This document shows positions 56,009 through 63,724 of a stretch of DNA of 64,000 nucleotides, in pieces. A program made the translations under genes and the position numbers. This stretch comes from CAZMGT01 sp964565895 (GTDB lineage Bacteria > Armatimonadota > Zipacnadia > UBA1398 > CAZMGT01), in NCBI GenBank assembly GCA_964565895.1, contig CAZMGT010000006.1:1-64000 (forward strand), written 5' to 3'. The first letter of the stretch is position 1, and the number at the start of each line of letters is the position of its first letter. The notes beneath the pieces were generated by a model. The model ran no database searches. It was not told the DNA's origin and worked only from the letters and a program-made list of their open reading frames with translations.

Positions 56009-57435
56009 TGCCGCTCACCTTCCGCCTGGTCGGGCGCAGGCAGCTCGGGCCCCGGCGCCCCGCCCTCGGGCAGCGCCAGCGGGCCAAGGCTGCGCACCCC
56101 AATGGCGTACTCAAGCTCGCAGATCGCAAGCTGGTAGTCGTAAATGGCCTGGGCTAAGTTGGTCTGCGCCTGGGTAAGGGCAACCTCGGCGTCTTTCACC
56201 GCAATGCGCGGGCCCACGCCGTTTTTGTAGGCAAGCTGGGCCACGCGATAGGCCTCGCGCGCCTGCTCGATATTCGCCTGGGCGACCTTTATCGCGTCGC
56301 GGGCGTGCTCGAGGTTGGTCAGCGCCTGCTTAATCTGCAGCTTAATTCCGCAGATGGCCACCTCGCGCTTGGCCCGCGCCTCCTCGGCCTGAAGCTCGGC
56401 CTTTAGCGCGCGGGCGTCCACCGCCTTTTGCCTGCCAATGGGCTTGGAGAAGACAATTCCCAACTGCCAGCTTAGCCCCTTAACAAACGGGCTCCCCGTG
56501 AGATACTGCATTCCCCCTTGCAAAAGCACGCTTGCCTTCTTGCTTGCCCGCTCGAGCTTCGCGCGCAGCTCGGCGCCCTCCACGGCCTTGTCCAAAATAG
56601 CGATCTCCGGGCGGTTTTTCAGCGCGGCTTGCTCCGCCTGCGCGGGGTCCACGGTAATGAACTGCACCGGCCCGGGCTCTTGGATCGCCGTCTTCGTGTC
56701 CAGGGGCAGGCCCATGGCGTCGTTGAGCGCGCTGCGCGCAAGCTCCACGCCGGTTTCCGCGAGGACGAGGCTATGCTCGGCGTTGGCCAAGTCCACCCGC
56801 GCCTGAATGGCGTCCAGCCGTGCCGCAGTGCCCACGTCTACCCGAGCCTCGGCAATGCGCAAGTGCTCCCGCGCGCGGCTTACCGCCTCCTCGGCCACGT
56901 TGCGCAGGCGCAGGGCCTTGAGCAGGCCGTAGTACGCCCGCTTAACACCGATGATTACCTGCTGCTCCGCTTGGGCGCGCTGAAGCTCCGACGACTCTAC
57001 GCCCACGCGCGCCAGCTCGCGCGAGATGCGCTCCCGCCGGCCGACGTAAAGCGGCTTGGTCGCGGAAATCCCTATGGAGGTGGTAAACGGTTGGCCGAAG
57101 GTCATCCTGCGCGTCTGGCCTGTGAGGGGATCGGGGAACTCGATCGTCGTGAGCGGGCCGCGATAGGTTCCGCTTGCCGTGGACTGGAGCTGCCAGCTCT
57201 TAATCGCCTCGGCTTCCTGGTAGCCTACACGTGAGACGTCTACCGCGCGGTCCGCCGCGGCGAGCGAGGGATGCTTTTGCAGGGCAATGTCAATCGCCTC
57301 GTCGAGCGTCAGCCCGCGCGGCCCATCCTGCTGAGCCGAGGCCCAGGCGCAGCCGAGCAGCAACCCCAGGATGCAGAAAAGCAAAAGGCACGCGCCGCTG
57401 CGCCCGTTTGCCCTGCTTGCCCTGCTAGCGACCAT
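56005..57435 (-). CDS. TolC-like outer-membrane efflux protein
   Basis: The 476-residue protein has a signal peptide (ACLLLFCILGLLLGCAWA) and OEP repeats: LTLDEAIDIALQKHPSL at the mature N-terminus, EQQVIIGVKRAYYGLLKAL, RVDVGTAARLDAIQARVDL and, in the second half, AYKNGVGPRIAVKDAEVALT. This duplicated pattern defines TolC-type outer-membrane channels. It is followed by the adaptor with an ATGA overlap and preceded by the AbrB-like regulator, whose stop it overlaps by 11 bp. Confidence 0.93.
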   Translation of the reverse strand: MVASRASRANGRSGACLLLFCILGLLLGCAWASAQQDGPRGLTLDEAIDIALQKHPSLAAADRAVDVSRVGYQEAEAIKSWQLQSTASGTYRGPLTTIEFPDPLTGQTRRMTFGQPFTTSIGISATKPLYVGRRERISRELARVGVESSELQRAQAEQQVIIGVKRAYYGLLKALRLRNVAEEAVSRAREHLRIAEARVDVGTAARLDAIQARVDLANAEHSLVLAETGVELARSALNDAMGLPLDTKTAIQEPGPVQFITVDPAQAEQAALKNRPEIAILDKAVEGAELRAKLERASKKASVLLQGGMQYLTGSPFVKGLSWQLGIVFSKPIGRQKAVDARALKAELQAEEARAKREVAICGIKLQIKQALTNLEHARDAIKVAQANIEQAREAYRVAQLAYKNGVGPRIAVKDAEVALTQAQTNLAQAIYDYQLAICELEYAIGVRSLGPLALPEGGAPGPELPAPDQAEGERQ

Positions 57436-57694
57436 CAGCGCGCTCCTCTTCGTGCTCCAAAATGCTCGCGACGATCGCCGTCATCATCTCTTGCAGCGCG
57501 TGAACGCTGTCTAGCTTGACAAGGGAGATTCCTACATGGACGGGGTGGCGAAAGACAAGCAGCTTGTCGCCGGGCTGCACGCCGCACTCCTGACGAGCCT
57601 TTGCCGGGATGACCACCTGGCCCCGCTCGCCCACGGTTACCGCGCCGTAAAAGTAGTCGTCGAGCGAGACCTCCTGGCGTTTTTCCTTGGCCAT
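57425..57694 (-). CDS. AbrB/SpoVT-family transition-state regulator
   Basis: The 89-residue protein has a swapped-hairpin AbrB DNA-binding domain: YGAVTVGERGQVVIPAKARQ, CGVQPGDKLLVFRHP. The following 40 residues form a helix likely for oligomerisation. It is the first gene of the efflux operon, with its own strong promoter, so it probably controls that operon, perhaps with the divergent nucleotidyltransferase gene. A MazE-type antitoxin role is unlikely since no toxin gene is adjacent. GAGGAATGG precedes the ATG. Confidence 0.85.
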   Translation of the reverse strand: MAKEKRQEVSLDDYFYGAVTVGERGQVVIPAKARQECGVQPGDKLLVFRHPVHVGISLVKLDSVHALQEMMTAIVASILEHEEERADGR

Positions 57695-57735
57695 TTTCCA
57701 TTCCTCAATGAGGCTGGGGCCGCTTTTCTTAGGCC

Positions 57736-57764
57736 ATTATATCGGCGCTGGCGGCGGTATGCAA
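57736..57764 (-). promoter_or_regulatory. sigma-70-type promoter of the abrB-like/efflux operon
   Basis: TTGCAT and a perfect TATAAT are separated by 17 bp on the minus strand, about 42 bp before the ATG at 57694. Confidence 0.7.
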
Positions 57765-57946
57765 TACATGCTTTACATGAAAAAGCGCACAAATCACACC
57801 GCCCCCGCCCGCTGAAAACCGCGGGCAGGCCAGGCGTCCTTGGCGTTGGGTATCAGTTTTGTCTCCAGCGAGCGAGGAACCTTCTGCGGGCAAAAAGAGA
57901 TCCTTGCCATCTGCGCTGCGCCGTGCTAGCAAGCAAATTGTTTTTG

Positions 57947-57975
57947 TTGCAACGTTGCCACCGCTGTAGTATAGT
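57947..57975 (+). promoter_or_regulatory. sigma-70-type promoter of the sugar nucleotidyltransferase gene
   Basis: TTGCAA and TATAGT with a 17-bp spacer, giving a leader of about 85 bases before the TTG start at 58066. Confidence 0.65.
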
Positions 57976-58065
57976 CTGTGCGGCGCCGTGGCGGGGGCAG
58001 CGAACCTTATGGCCGAGCGACATGTTCAGCCTTAGGGTTACGCTTGCGGAAGGGGCTGTTTTGCT

Positions 58066-59184
58066 TTGAAGGCTGTCGTCCTTGCGGCGGGTCGGGGGAC
58101 GCGCATGCTCCCCCTCACGAAAACCCGCCCCAAGGTGATGATCCCTGTCCTGAACATCCCCATCCTCGAGCATATCATCAAGGCCGTGCGCGACGCGGGG
58201 ATCCGCGAGTTCCTGCTTGTCACGGGCTACCTCGAGGAGCAGGTGAAAGCACGTCTGGGCGACGGCTCGCAGTATGGGGTGAGCATCGAGTACGTCTCCC
58301 AGCCCACCGACCCCGACGCCCCCTATGGCACGGCCGCCGCCGTCTCCCTCGCCCGCGACTTCGTGGGCAACGAGCCGTTTTTCCTGACCTTCGGCGACAT
58401 CATGACGCCTAAGCAGAACTACCGCTATCTGCTCGAGGCCTACGAGGCCGACCGCGACGCGTGCTGGCTCTGCGTAAACAGCACGCGCGACGTATCTACC
58501 GGCGGGGCGGTGTTCGTCGAAGATGGGATGGTCGTGAAGATCGTCGAGAAGCCGGCTCCGGGGACGGTGGACACGAACTTCATCAACTCCGGTATCTTCA
58601 TCATGAAGCCGGACATCTTCGAGGCGATCAAAGGCCTCGAGCCCTCCTCGCGCGGGGAGTACGAGCTGCCCTCGGCCGTCACGCGGCTTATTAAAGACGG
58701 CGTGCGTTTTAAGGCGCATCAGCTCGTGGGCTACTGGTCGAACCTGTCCAGCCCCGCCGAGGTGATTTGGCTGAACAACCTGCTCATGCAAAAGCTCGCT
58801 GCCTCGTTTGCGCGCATTTCGCGCGAGATGGGCCTGCGCATTGCCCGCGGCGAGAACTTCCACGGCCTTGTCTGCGTAGGCGAGGATACGGAGATCAGCC
58901 CGCAGGCCGAGGTCGTCGGCCCGGCGATCATCGGCGACAACTGCCACATCGGCCGCGCGCGCATCGGGCGCTATACGTGCATCGGGAGCAACTGCCGCGT
59001 CGCCGACGGCTCCACGGTCGTCGCTTCGGCGCTGTTCGAGCAGTCCAGCGTGGAGGAGAACGCCCGCGTGGGGTTTGCCATTTTGGGCAGCGGGGTTAAG
59101 GTGGGGCGGGGGGCAGCGTGCCTGGGGACCTCGGAGAGCGCCGCGGTGGTCGAGGACAACGGCGTCGTTACCTCGTCGGGCTAG
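58066..59184 (+). CDS. sugar-1-phosphate nucleotidyltransferase with left-handed beta-helix domain
   Basis: The 372-residue protein has an N-terminal GT-A nucleotidyltransferase domain (MKAVVLAAGRGTRMLPLT, KVMIPVLNIPILEHII, FFLTFGDIM, KIVEKPAPGTVDTNFINSGIF) and, after about residue 265, hexapeptide repeats of a left-handed beta-helix (TEISPQAEVVGPAIIGDNC, ARIGRYTCIGSNCRVADG). This combination occurs in GDP-mannose, dTDP-glucose and UDP-GlcNAc pyrophosphorylases. The exact sugar cannot be read. A TTG start is used; GGAAGGGG lies 10 bases upstream. It is divergent from the efflux operon and transcribed from its own promoter. Confidence 0.9.
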   Translation: MKAVVLAAGRGTRMLPLTKTRPKVMIPVLNIPILEHIIKAVRDAGIREFLLVTGYLEEQVKARLGDGSQYGVSIEYVSQPTDPDAPYGTAAAVSLARDFVGNEPFFLTFGDIMTPKQNYRYLLEAYEADRDACWLCVNSTRDVSTGGAVFVEDGMVVKIVEKPAPGTVDTNFINSGIFIMKPDIFEAIKGLEPSSRGEYELPSAVTRLIKDGVRFKAHQLVGYWSNLSSPAEVIWLNNLLMQKLAASFARISREMGLRIARGENFHGLVCVGEDTEISPQAEVVGPAIIGDNCHIGRARIGRYTCIGSNCRVADGSTVVASALFEQSSVEENARVGFAILGSGVKVGRGAACLGTSESAAVVEDNGVVTSSG

Positions 59185-59214
59185 CGAGAGGCCGACAGCC
59201 GGCCCGAGCGTTAA

Positions 59215-59688
59215 CTATTTCCCCTTCTCTTCCTCCGACGTTTGCTTTGGCGCTTGTGTTTGCTGCTCCTGGGCGCGCTTTGCCCGCGCCACATCGGCCA
59301 AAAACCGCACTACCTCGCCGTAGACGCGCATCTCTTGCTCGCGCTTTTTTCCGTGCAGCTCGCGAAAGTCCAAAAGAGCGAGAAAGAAGGCGAAGAACGC
59401 CAAAATAAGCATCGCCGCGAGCGCCAGCGCTTGCTGAAGCGCCGTTTTAAACACGCCGAGAAAGCTAACCCCCATCAACCCGAGCACCGCCCCGAGGAGG
59501 GCGACAACAGCGAGCCGCGAGAGCCTTTGCCGCGCGCTGAGCACCTCGCCCGCTCTGCGCCACTGCCCGATCTCCCACAGGAGCAGGCAAAGCAGAGCAA
59601 CGAGCAGCACCAACACGACGACGAGCCCGCCCACTGCGCCCTCCGCCTCTCCCCGGGGCCCTTGCCGCCGGAAGTGAGAAATCACCAC
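59215..59688 (-). CDS. small integral membrane protein of unknown function
   Basis: The 157-residue protein has three hydrophobic helices (about residues 20-38, 58-78 and 87-106), a basic loop and a C-terminal hydrophilic, charged tail (KKREQEMRVYGEVVRFLADV and a QEQQTQAPKQ segment). The family is not recognised. The start, a GTG at 59688, has no good ribosome site, so the N-terminus is uncertain. It lies 57 bp beyond the stop of the DUF-type gene on the same strand and may be its operon partner. Confidence 0.6.
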   Translation of the reverse strand: MVISHFRRQGPRGEAEGAVGGLVVVLVLLVALLCLLLWEIGQWRRAGEVLSARQRLSRLAVVALLGAVLGLMGVSFLGVFKTALQQALALAAMLILAFFAFFLALLDFRELHGKKREQEMRVYGEVVRFLADVARAKRAQEQQTQAPKQTSEEEKGK

Positions 59689-59745
59689 GCCGCACGGAGG
59701 GCCGCCCGGGTTAGTTGTCGAGCTCCGCGTTCCCCTCTGCTCGGC

Positions 59746-60894
59746 TCAGCCGGAAAGGGCGAGCACAACCTTCGTCGTATAGCGCAGGTCTACTTCCTCG
59801 GGAATGATCTCCGGCGCCGCGCCGCCCACCCCAGGGATCGTCGCGCCGGCGACGATCCCGTAGTCCATGGTCTTGATCGTAAACTCGCGCGAGATCGTCT
59901 CCTCCATGCGCACCACACGGCCGGACTGCAGCCCGAAGAACGTTAGGCGCTTGCCCTCGGTTAGCGCGGCGTCGAACTTGCGCTCGCCGAGGTCCACGGT
60001 AACCGTAAGCGGCGACTCGTAGCGATATTGGCTTTCGATCAGCGCGCAGGGCTCGCCGCCCTCCGAGGTAAACCCGACGAGGCGGTGTTTTGCGTCAACC
60101 TCGCGCGAGGTCCCCTGGGCCAGGTCGTCGATTACGGTAATCGGCCCCTGCCAGGTCTGCCCTACATCAACCGGGCCCTGGGGCAGGGGGAGATAGGCCA
60201 GGGCAAACTTCGCCTCCGCGGCCACCCGCCCCGGGCCATCGCTCACCGCTCCCGTGGCGCTCACCGCGAGGCTCGTGCTCCGCCCCACGCCGGCAAGGCG
60301 CACATAGCGGTCCAGGTAGTCCATTAGCCCGGAGACCAGCTCGCGCTCGACCACCGCCCCGCCGTCGGCAACGCTCACCACGCGCTCCGTGACTTCGGCG
60401 TTGAGGATCCCGGCCAGCGCGCGATAGAGCATCTCCGGAACAAGGTGCCGCTGCTTAGTGCGCACGTCGAACACGTCGGTCTCTCCGCTAATGCGGTAGC
60501 GCAGCCTCTGGCCCTCGGTGAATTTATAAGCGAGCTTTACGGGCGGGGTAACGTTGGCGCTGTTCGCCACGCGAACCTTAATCGAGGCCTCGCTTATCGT
60601 CTGCCCTGCGGCGTTAACCTCCGTCGCCTTCAGCTCGTGCTCGCCATCGGCAACGGAGTTCGTGTCCCAGACGAACGTGCACGGCGGGGCCTGGGCTTGG
60701 AGAAACTTTCCGTCTACGCGCAGGATGATGTATGACTCCTCCGACGTGGGCCAGGTAACGGTTATCGTCACCTGGTCGGAAACGACGTTGGTCGGGCCCA
60801 TTCCCGCGACTTGGATCTCAAGCGCTGCAGCGGGGAAAAGCCCAACGAGAGAGAACAAAAGGGCGAAGGCGCAAACTGCGGGCATTTTTCTCAT
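59746..60894 (-). CDS. secreted Ig-like domain protein, paralogue of the duplicated protein at 12.8-14.3 kb
   Basis: The 382-residue protein has a signal peptide (VCAFALLFSLVGLFPAAAL), an Ig-like domain (VTITVTWPTSEESYIILRVD, CTFVWDTNSVADGEHELKA) and then a beta-rich domain that begins KLAYKFTEGQRLRYRISGE and includes PLPQGPVDVGQTWQGPITV and REVDAKHRLVGFTSEGGEP. The second domain has the same order of features as each half of the protein at 12760-14340. The ATG at 60894 has GGGGAGCG upstream. The function is unknown. Confidence 0.65.
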   Translation of the reverse strand: MRKMPAVCAFALLFSLVGLFPAAALEIQVAGMGPTNVVSDQVTITVTWPTSEESYIILRVDGKFLQAQAPPCTFVWDTNSVADGEHELKATEVNAAGQTISEASIKVRVANSANVTPPVKLAYKFTEGQRLRYRISGETDVFDVRTKQRHLVPEMLYRALAGILNAEVTERVVSVADGGAVVERELVSGLMDYLDRYVRLAGVGRSTSLAVSATGAVSDGPGRVAAEAKFALAYLPLPQGPVDVGQTWQGPITVIDDLAQGTSREVDAKHRLVGFTSEGGEPCALIESQYRYESPLTVTVDLGERKFDAALTEGKRLTFFGLQSGRVVRMEETISREFTIKTMDYGIVAGATIPGVGGAAPEIIPEEVDLRYTTKVVLALSG

Positions 60895-61048
60895 CGGCGT
60901 TCCGCTCCCCACGTCGCACGGTTTCCGGCAAGTATAACACACAGCGCGCGCAGGACTGTTCGACAGCGGCGGACAGACCCTGGGCGCAGGACGTTTCCTT
61001 GGGGGAACTTCGCGCAGCCCGCCCCCAGCCCCTCCCTCGACTTTCCCC

Positions 61049-61837
61049 CTAGCGCTGCTGCACCTCGAGAATGCGCACGCCCGTAGCGTTGACCTCTTTT
61101 TTGCGGTAGCCCGACTCGTCCTCGGGCCAAATCTTAATAATCACGTGGCTCACCTGATACGTGTCGCCCTCGGTAGATTTCATGAGCGGGTTGTTGGGCA
61201 GCTCGATTACCTCGATCTCCGTGCCGTCGGTGAGCCGCTCGATGCGATAGTAGGCCACGTCGGCGTAGAAGTGATATTTCTTGTCGTCCGAGACGGACTC
61301 GATGTTTCCCCGCGCCTCGCCCTCATCGGTGTCGTAGTTATAGATAAGCTCGTCGCAGGTGGTCCACCACACCATATACTCATATTTGGTCAGCTCGTCT
61401 TCCTCGCCCGCGGGCTGCTCGCCCTCCTTGCGCTTGCGCTCCGTGCGGATCTTAACGTTGCCCGTAAAGCGGGCGATTTTCTTCTTAAAGTCCACGTCGC
61501 ACACGTCGGAGGTCATTACGTGGTCGGGGTGCTCGATGCGCACGCCGTCCACGAGCCGCGCCGTGCGCTCCTCGCGGTTCCACCAGGCGTGGTCGGCGTA
61601 CATCACGGCGTCTTCGTGGCGCATTTCCACGTTGCCGCGCAGCTCCCAAATATCTTTCTCGCCCGTGGTCACGCCGACGATCTCGTCGCACTGGACGAGG
61701 ATTTCGCGCTTTTTCTTGCCCTGCTCGGGCTGCTGCGCAGGGGGCTGGTCCTGCGCCCGCGTTTGCCCCAGGGCGCAGAGCACAAGCGCCGCGCACAAAA
61801 CGCACGCTCCAGCGAGCAAGGATCGCACAGCAGGCAC
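61049..61837 (-). CDS. LptA/OstA-like periplasmic protein
   Basis: The 262-residue protein has a signal peptide (LLAGACVLCAALVLCALG) and a beta-jellyroll repeat pattern of OstA/LptA proteins: IWELRGNVEMRHEDAVMYAD, RLVDGVRIEHPDHVMTSD, RFTGNVKIRT and EARGNIESVSDDKKYHFYAD. Such proteins bridge the periplasm for lipopolysaccharide export in diderms. It is 21 bp after the LptC-like gene. No LptB, F or G is seen here. The C-terminal half is less typical. The start codon is GTG. Confidence 0.75.
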   Translation of the reverse strand: MPAVRSLLAGACVLCAALVLCALGQTRAQDQPPAQQPEQGKKKREILVQCDEIVGVTTGEKDIWELRGNVEMRHEDAVMYADHAWWNREERTARLVDGVRIEHPDHVMTSDVCDVDFKKKIARFTGNVKIRTERKRKEGEQPAGEEDELTKYEYMVWWTTCDELIYNYDTDEGEARGNIESVSDDKKYHFYADVAYYRIERLTDGTEIEVIELPNNPLMKSTEGDTYQVSHVIIKIWPEDESGYRKKEVNATGVRILEVQQR

Positions 61838-61857
61838 GGCGCCGCCTCCCTCCGCCG

Positions 61858-62985
61858 CTAGGACTCTAGGTAAAAGCTCCCGGAAACCCCACCTTCGAGC
61901 GACACTCGGCCCTCGGTGGGGTTGGCCTTCGCCCGCGCGGCGTGGAACTTGCCCGCCTCCGTCTCGATGTCCACGCCCCCGGGCGCAGTGAAATAGCCCG
62001 TGTCTACGTTATATTCGACGAGCTTTGTGCGCATTTTCAGCGGCTCCTCGTCCTCGCGCATGCGCAGCTCCGCGCGCACGTTTCCCTCCATATATACCAC
62101 GTTGCCCACGACGCGCGCGCGCTCGCTACGCACCACGGCCTCCCTCGTCGTTACGTGCACGGGAAAGGGGCAGAGGATGTCTTTCGTGTCCGTCTCGTAG
62201 ACCACCTCGCGCGTGCTCAGGCGCAGACGCGTCTTGGCCCAGCGGTCCTCCTTCGGCTTCTTCTCCGGGCGCATGGTCTCCGCGATTTCCTTTACCGTCA
62301 TATTAATCTGCACGTTGCCGGAGAGGGTAATGATCTTCTCCTTCATGTTCGCCAACGCCCCGTCGGCGACAATTCTCCCGCCCTCCGGCCGCTGAAAGGT
62401 TACCTTATTGCGGCACTCCACGAGCTCGTCGCGCACGTTTACGGACATCGTCGCCGTCTTGAGCACGCCGCCGCGAAAGCGCGCGGTAACGGGCTGGTCG
62501 CACACGAGCTGCTCGCTTTCCCCGAAGTAGCTGGCGCCCCGTGTCGTAAAGCTAATCTCGCCGTCGATGGTACTCAGGGTAATCTCGTCGAGGACGGTCA
62601 GCCGCTTGGTTATCCGGTCGTAGCGCGCGCGGCGGGCCTCGCCCTCGAGATACTTCTTGCCATTGCGGAAGATGGTTACGCGCTTGGCGTTTTCGATAAC
62701 AATTATGTTGCGGTCTTGGGAGACGGAGAGAGTTTTCGCCTGGACTTGGGCGACGAGCTCGTGCTTTCCCTCGCGCTCGGCAAACACCTGAAAGCCGGCG
62801 TCGGTCATGCGCACGAGCATGCCCTTAAGCTCAGGGGGCTGCTCTTTCTCCGGCGCCTGAAGCGAGCGCCAAGCGACCCACGCCGTAAGCCCCAGGAGGA
62901 TGACGAGGCTGAGCAGCGAGCCGATGTTGCGCAGGCGGTCTTTGAGCGCCTCGCGCCGCGATATGGCGTCAACGCTTCTGTTCAC
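61858..62985 (-). CDS. LptC-like membrane-anchored protein with extra OstA-type repeats
   Basis: The 375-residue protein has a single N-terminal membrane anchor (NIGSLLSLVILLGLTAWVAW) and a long beta-jellyroll part. LptC features occupy about residues 50-170 (AKTLSVSQDRNIIVIENAKRV, GASYFGESEQLVCDQPVTA). After this come further OstA-like strands, KVTFQRPEGGRIVADGALA, VVYMEGNVRAELRM and SLEGGVSGSFYLES. E. coli LptC is about 190 residues, so this looks like an LptC-LptA fusion. The GTG start lies 21 bp upstream of the LptA-like gene's operon position. The function is inferred from fold alone. Confidence 0.7.
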   Translation of the reverse strand: MNRSVDAISRREALKDRLRNIGSLLSLVILLGLTAWVAWRSLQAPEKEQPPELKGMLVRMTDAGFQVFAEREGKHELVAQVQAKTLSVSQDRNIIVIENAKRVTIFRNGKKYLEGEARRARYDRITKRLTVLDEITLSTIDGEISFTTRGASYFGESEQLVCDQPVTARFRGGVLKTATMSVNVRDELVECRNKVTFQRPEGGRIVADGALANMKEKIITLSGNVQINMTVKEIAETMRPEKKPKEDRWAKTRLRLSTREVVYETDTKDILCPFPVHVTTREAVVRSERARVVGNVVYMEGNVRAELRMREDEEPLKMRTKLVEYNVDTGYFTAPGGVDIETEAGKFHAARAKANPTEGRVSLEGGVSGSFYLES

Positions 62986-63067
62986 CGCGCCCGCCCCTTG
63001 TCATTCGCGACGCTCGCTGGGCAAAACTTTTTCAGCCCGTTGGGCAGACACTGCCCCGCCTTGCCCA

Positions 63068-63109
63068 AAGAAAAAGCCCAACCCCGCGCTTAATGTGCGA
63101 AGGTTGGGC
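63068..63109 (-). terminator. rho-independent terminator, minus strand
   Basis: On the minus strand GCCCAACC and GGTTGGGC form an eight-base stem around an 18-base loop and are followed by TTTTTCTT. It lies 26 bp past the stop of the lipoprotein gene at 63135. Confidence 0.75.
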
Positions 63110-63134
63110 GCCCTGCCATATGCTCTGCCCCCGC

Positions 63135-63602
63135 CTAGCCCGTGGGCCGGGGCGTGGGCGTGGGAATCGGGGTCATCAGCGCCGGCGGCGGGGGCGGGGG
63201 ACTGCTCGTGCTCAAGCGAATCGGCTCCTCCAGGGTGAGCTCCGGGTTCTGCTCCGTCAGCGTAAACTGCTCCGACGTGCCGCTGCCAAAACCCAAGCGA
63301 TAGGCCACGATGCGCTGCGGCACACCAAGAGGCACCCCGGAGAGAACGAACCTCCCGTCCTGCCCCGCGGTCGTCTGCACCGCGGGGTTAGACTCCAGGG
63401 CCACCTCGGCGCCGGCCGCGGGCTGCGTGCCATCCTCGTTGGTCACCATCCCGCGCACCGTTCCCGTGGCCAGCGTCGGCGTCTGCGCGGGCGTTGGCGT
63501 TGGGCCTGTAGGCGTTACCCCACACCCCGGGCCACCGAGTGCTACAAAAACGGCGATTAGTGCCAGCGCACATAGCCACAGCGCAACGCGCGAGCAGTTC
63601 AT
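63135..63602 (-). CDS. lipoprotein with carboxypeptidase-regulatory-like domain
   Basis: The 155-residue protein has a lipoprotein signal (VFVALGGPGCG), a Pro/Thr-rich linker, one carboxypeptidase-regulatory-like beta-sandwich (ATGTVRGMVTNEDGTQPAAG, TTAGQDGRFVLSGVPLGV), and a second Pro-rich tail (PPPPPPALMTPIPTPTPRPT). It is probably attached to a membrane. The ATG at 63602 has AGGAGG eight bases upstream; the promoter and terminator suggest a single-gene transcript. The function is unknown. Confidence 0.8.
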   Translation of the reverse strand: MNCSRVALWLCALALIAVFVALGGPGCGVTPTGPTPTPAQTPTLATGTVRGMVTNEDGTQPAAGAEVALESNPAVQTTAGQDGRFVLSGVPLGVPQRIVAYRLGFGSGTSEQFTLTEQNPELTLEEPIRLSTSSPPPPPPALMTPIPTPTPRPTG

Positions 63603-63638
63603 CAAACGCGCCTCCTAAAGCCCGCGATTCCGCGGCCT

Positions 63639-63667
63639 ATTCTAGCATCGGCAACCGCCGGGAGCAA
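63639..63667 (-). promoter_or_regulatory. promoter of the carboxypeptidase-regulatory lipoprotein gene
   Basis: TTGCTC and TAGAAT with a 17-bp spacer on the minus strand, about 37 bp before the ATG at 63602. Confidence 0.5.
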
Positions 63668-63724
63668 CAAACCCCGCTCACAAGCAAACTTCAGCCGCTT
63701 TTCGTTTTTTCCTGCACCCACCGA

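Larger units (their letters stand above)
57695..58065. other. 371-bp divergent control region between the efflux operon and the sugar nucleotidyltransferase
   Basis: No gene is supported here. It holds one strong promoter in each direction (57736-57764 minus, 57947-57975 plus), 180 bp apart. The stretch 57765-57790 has short ATG/CAT dyads (CATGTAAAGCATGTATTGCAT on the minus strand, including parts of the -35 box) that could be sites for the AbrB-like protein. Confidence 0.5.

Noticed and set aside
57425..57694. Toxin-antitoxin pair based on the AbrB-like (MazE-type) fold
   Set aside because: No toxin gene is adjacent; the gene overlaps the efflux operon instead, so a transcription regulator is the better reading.
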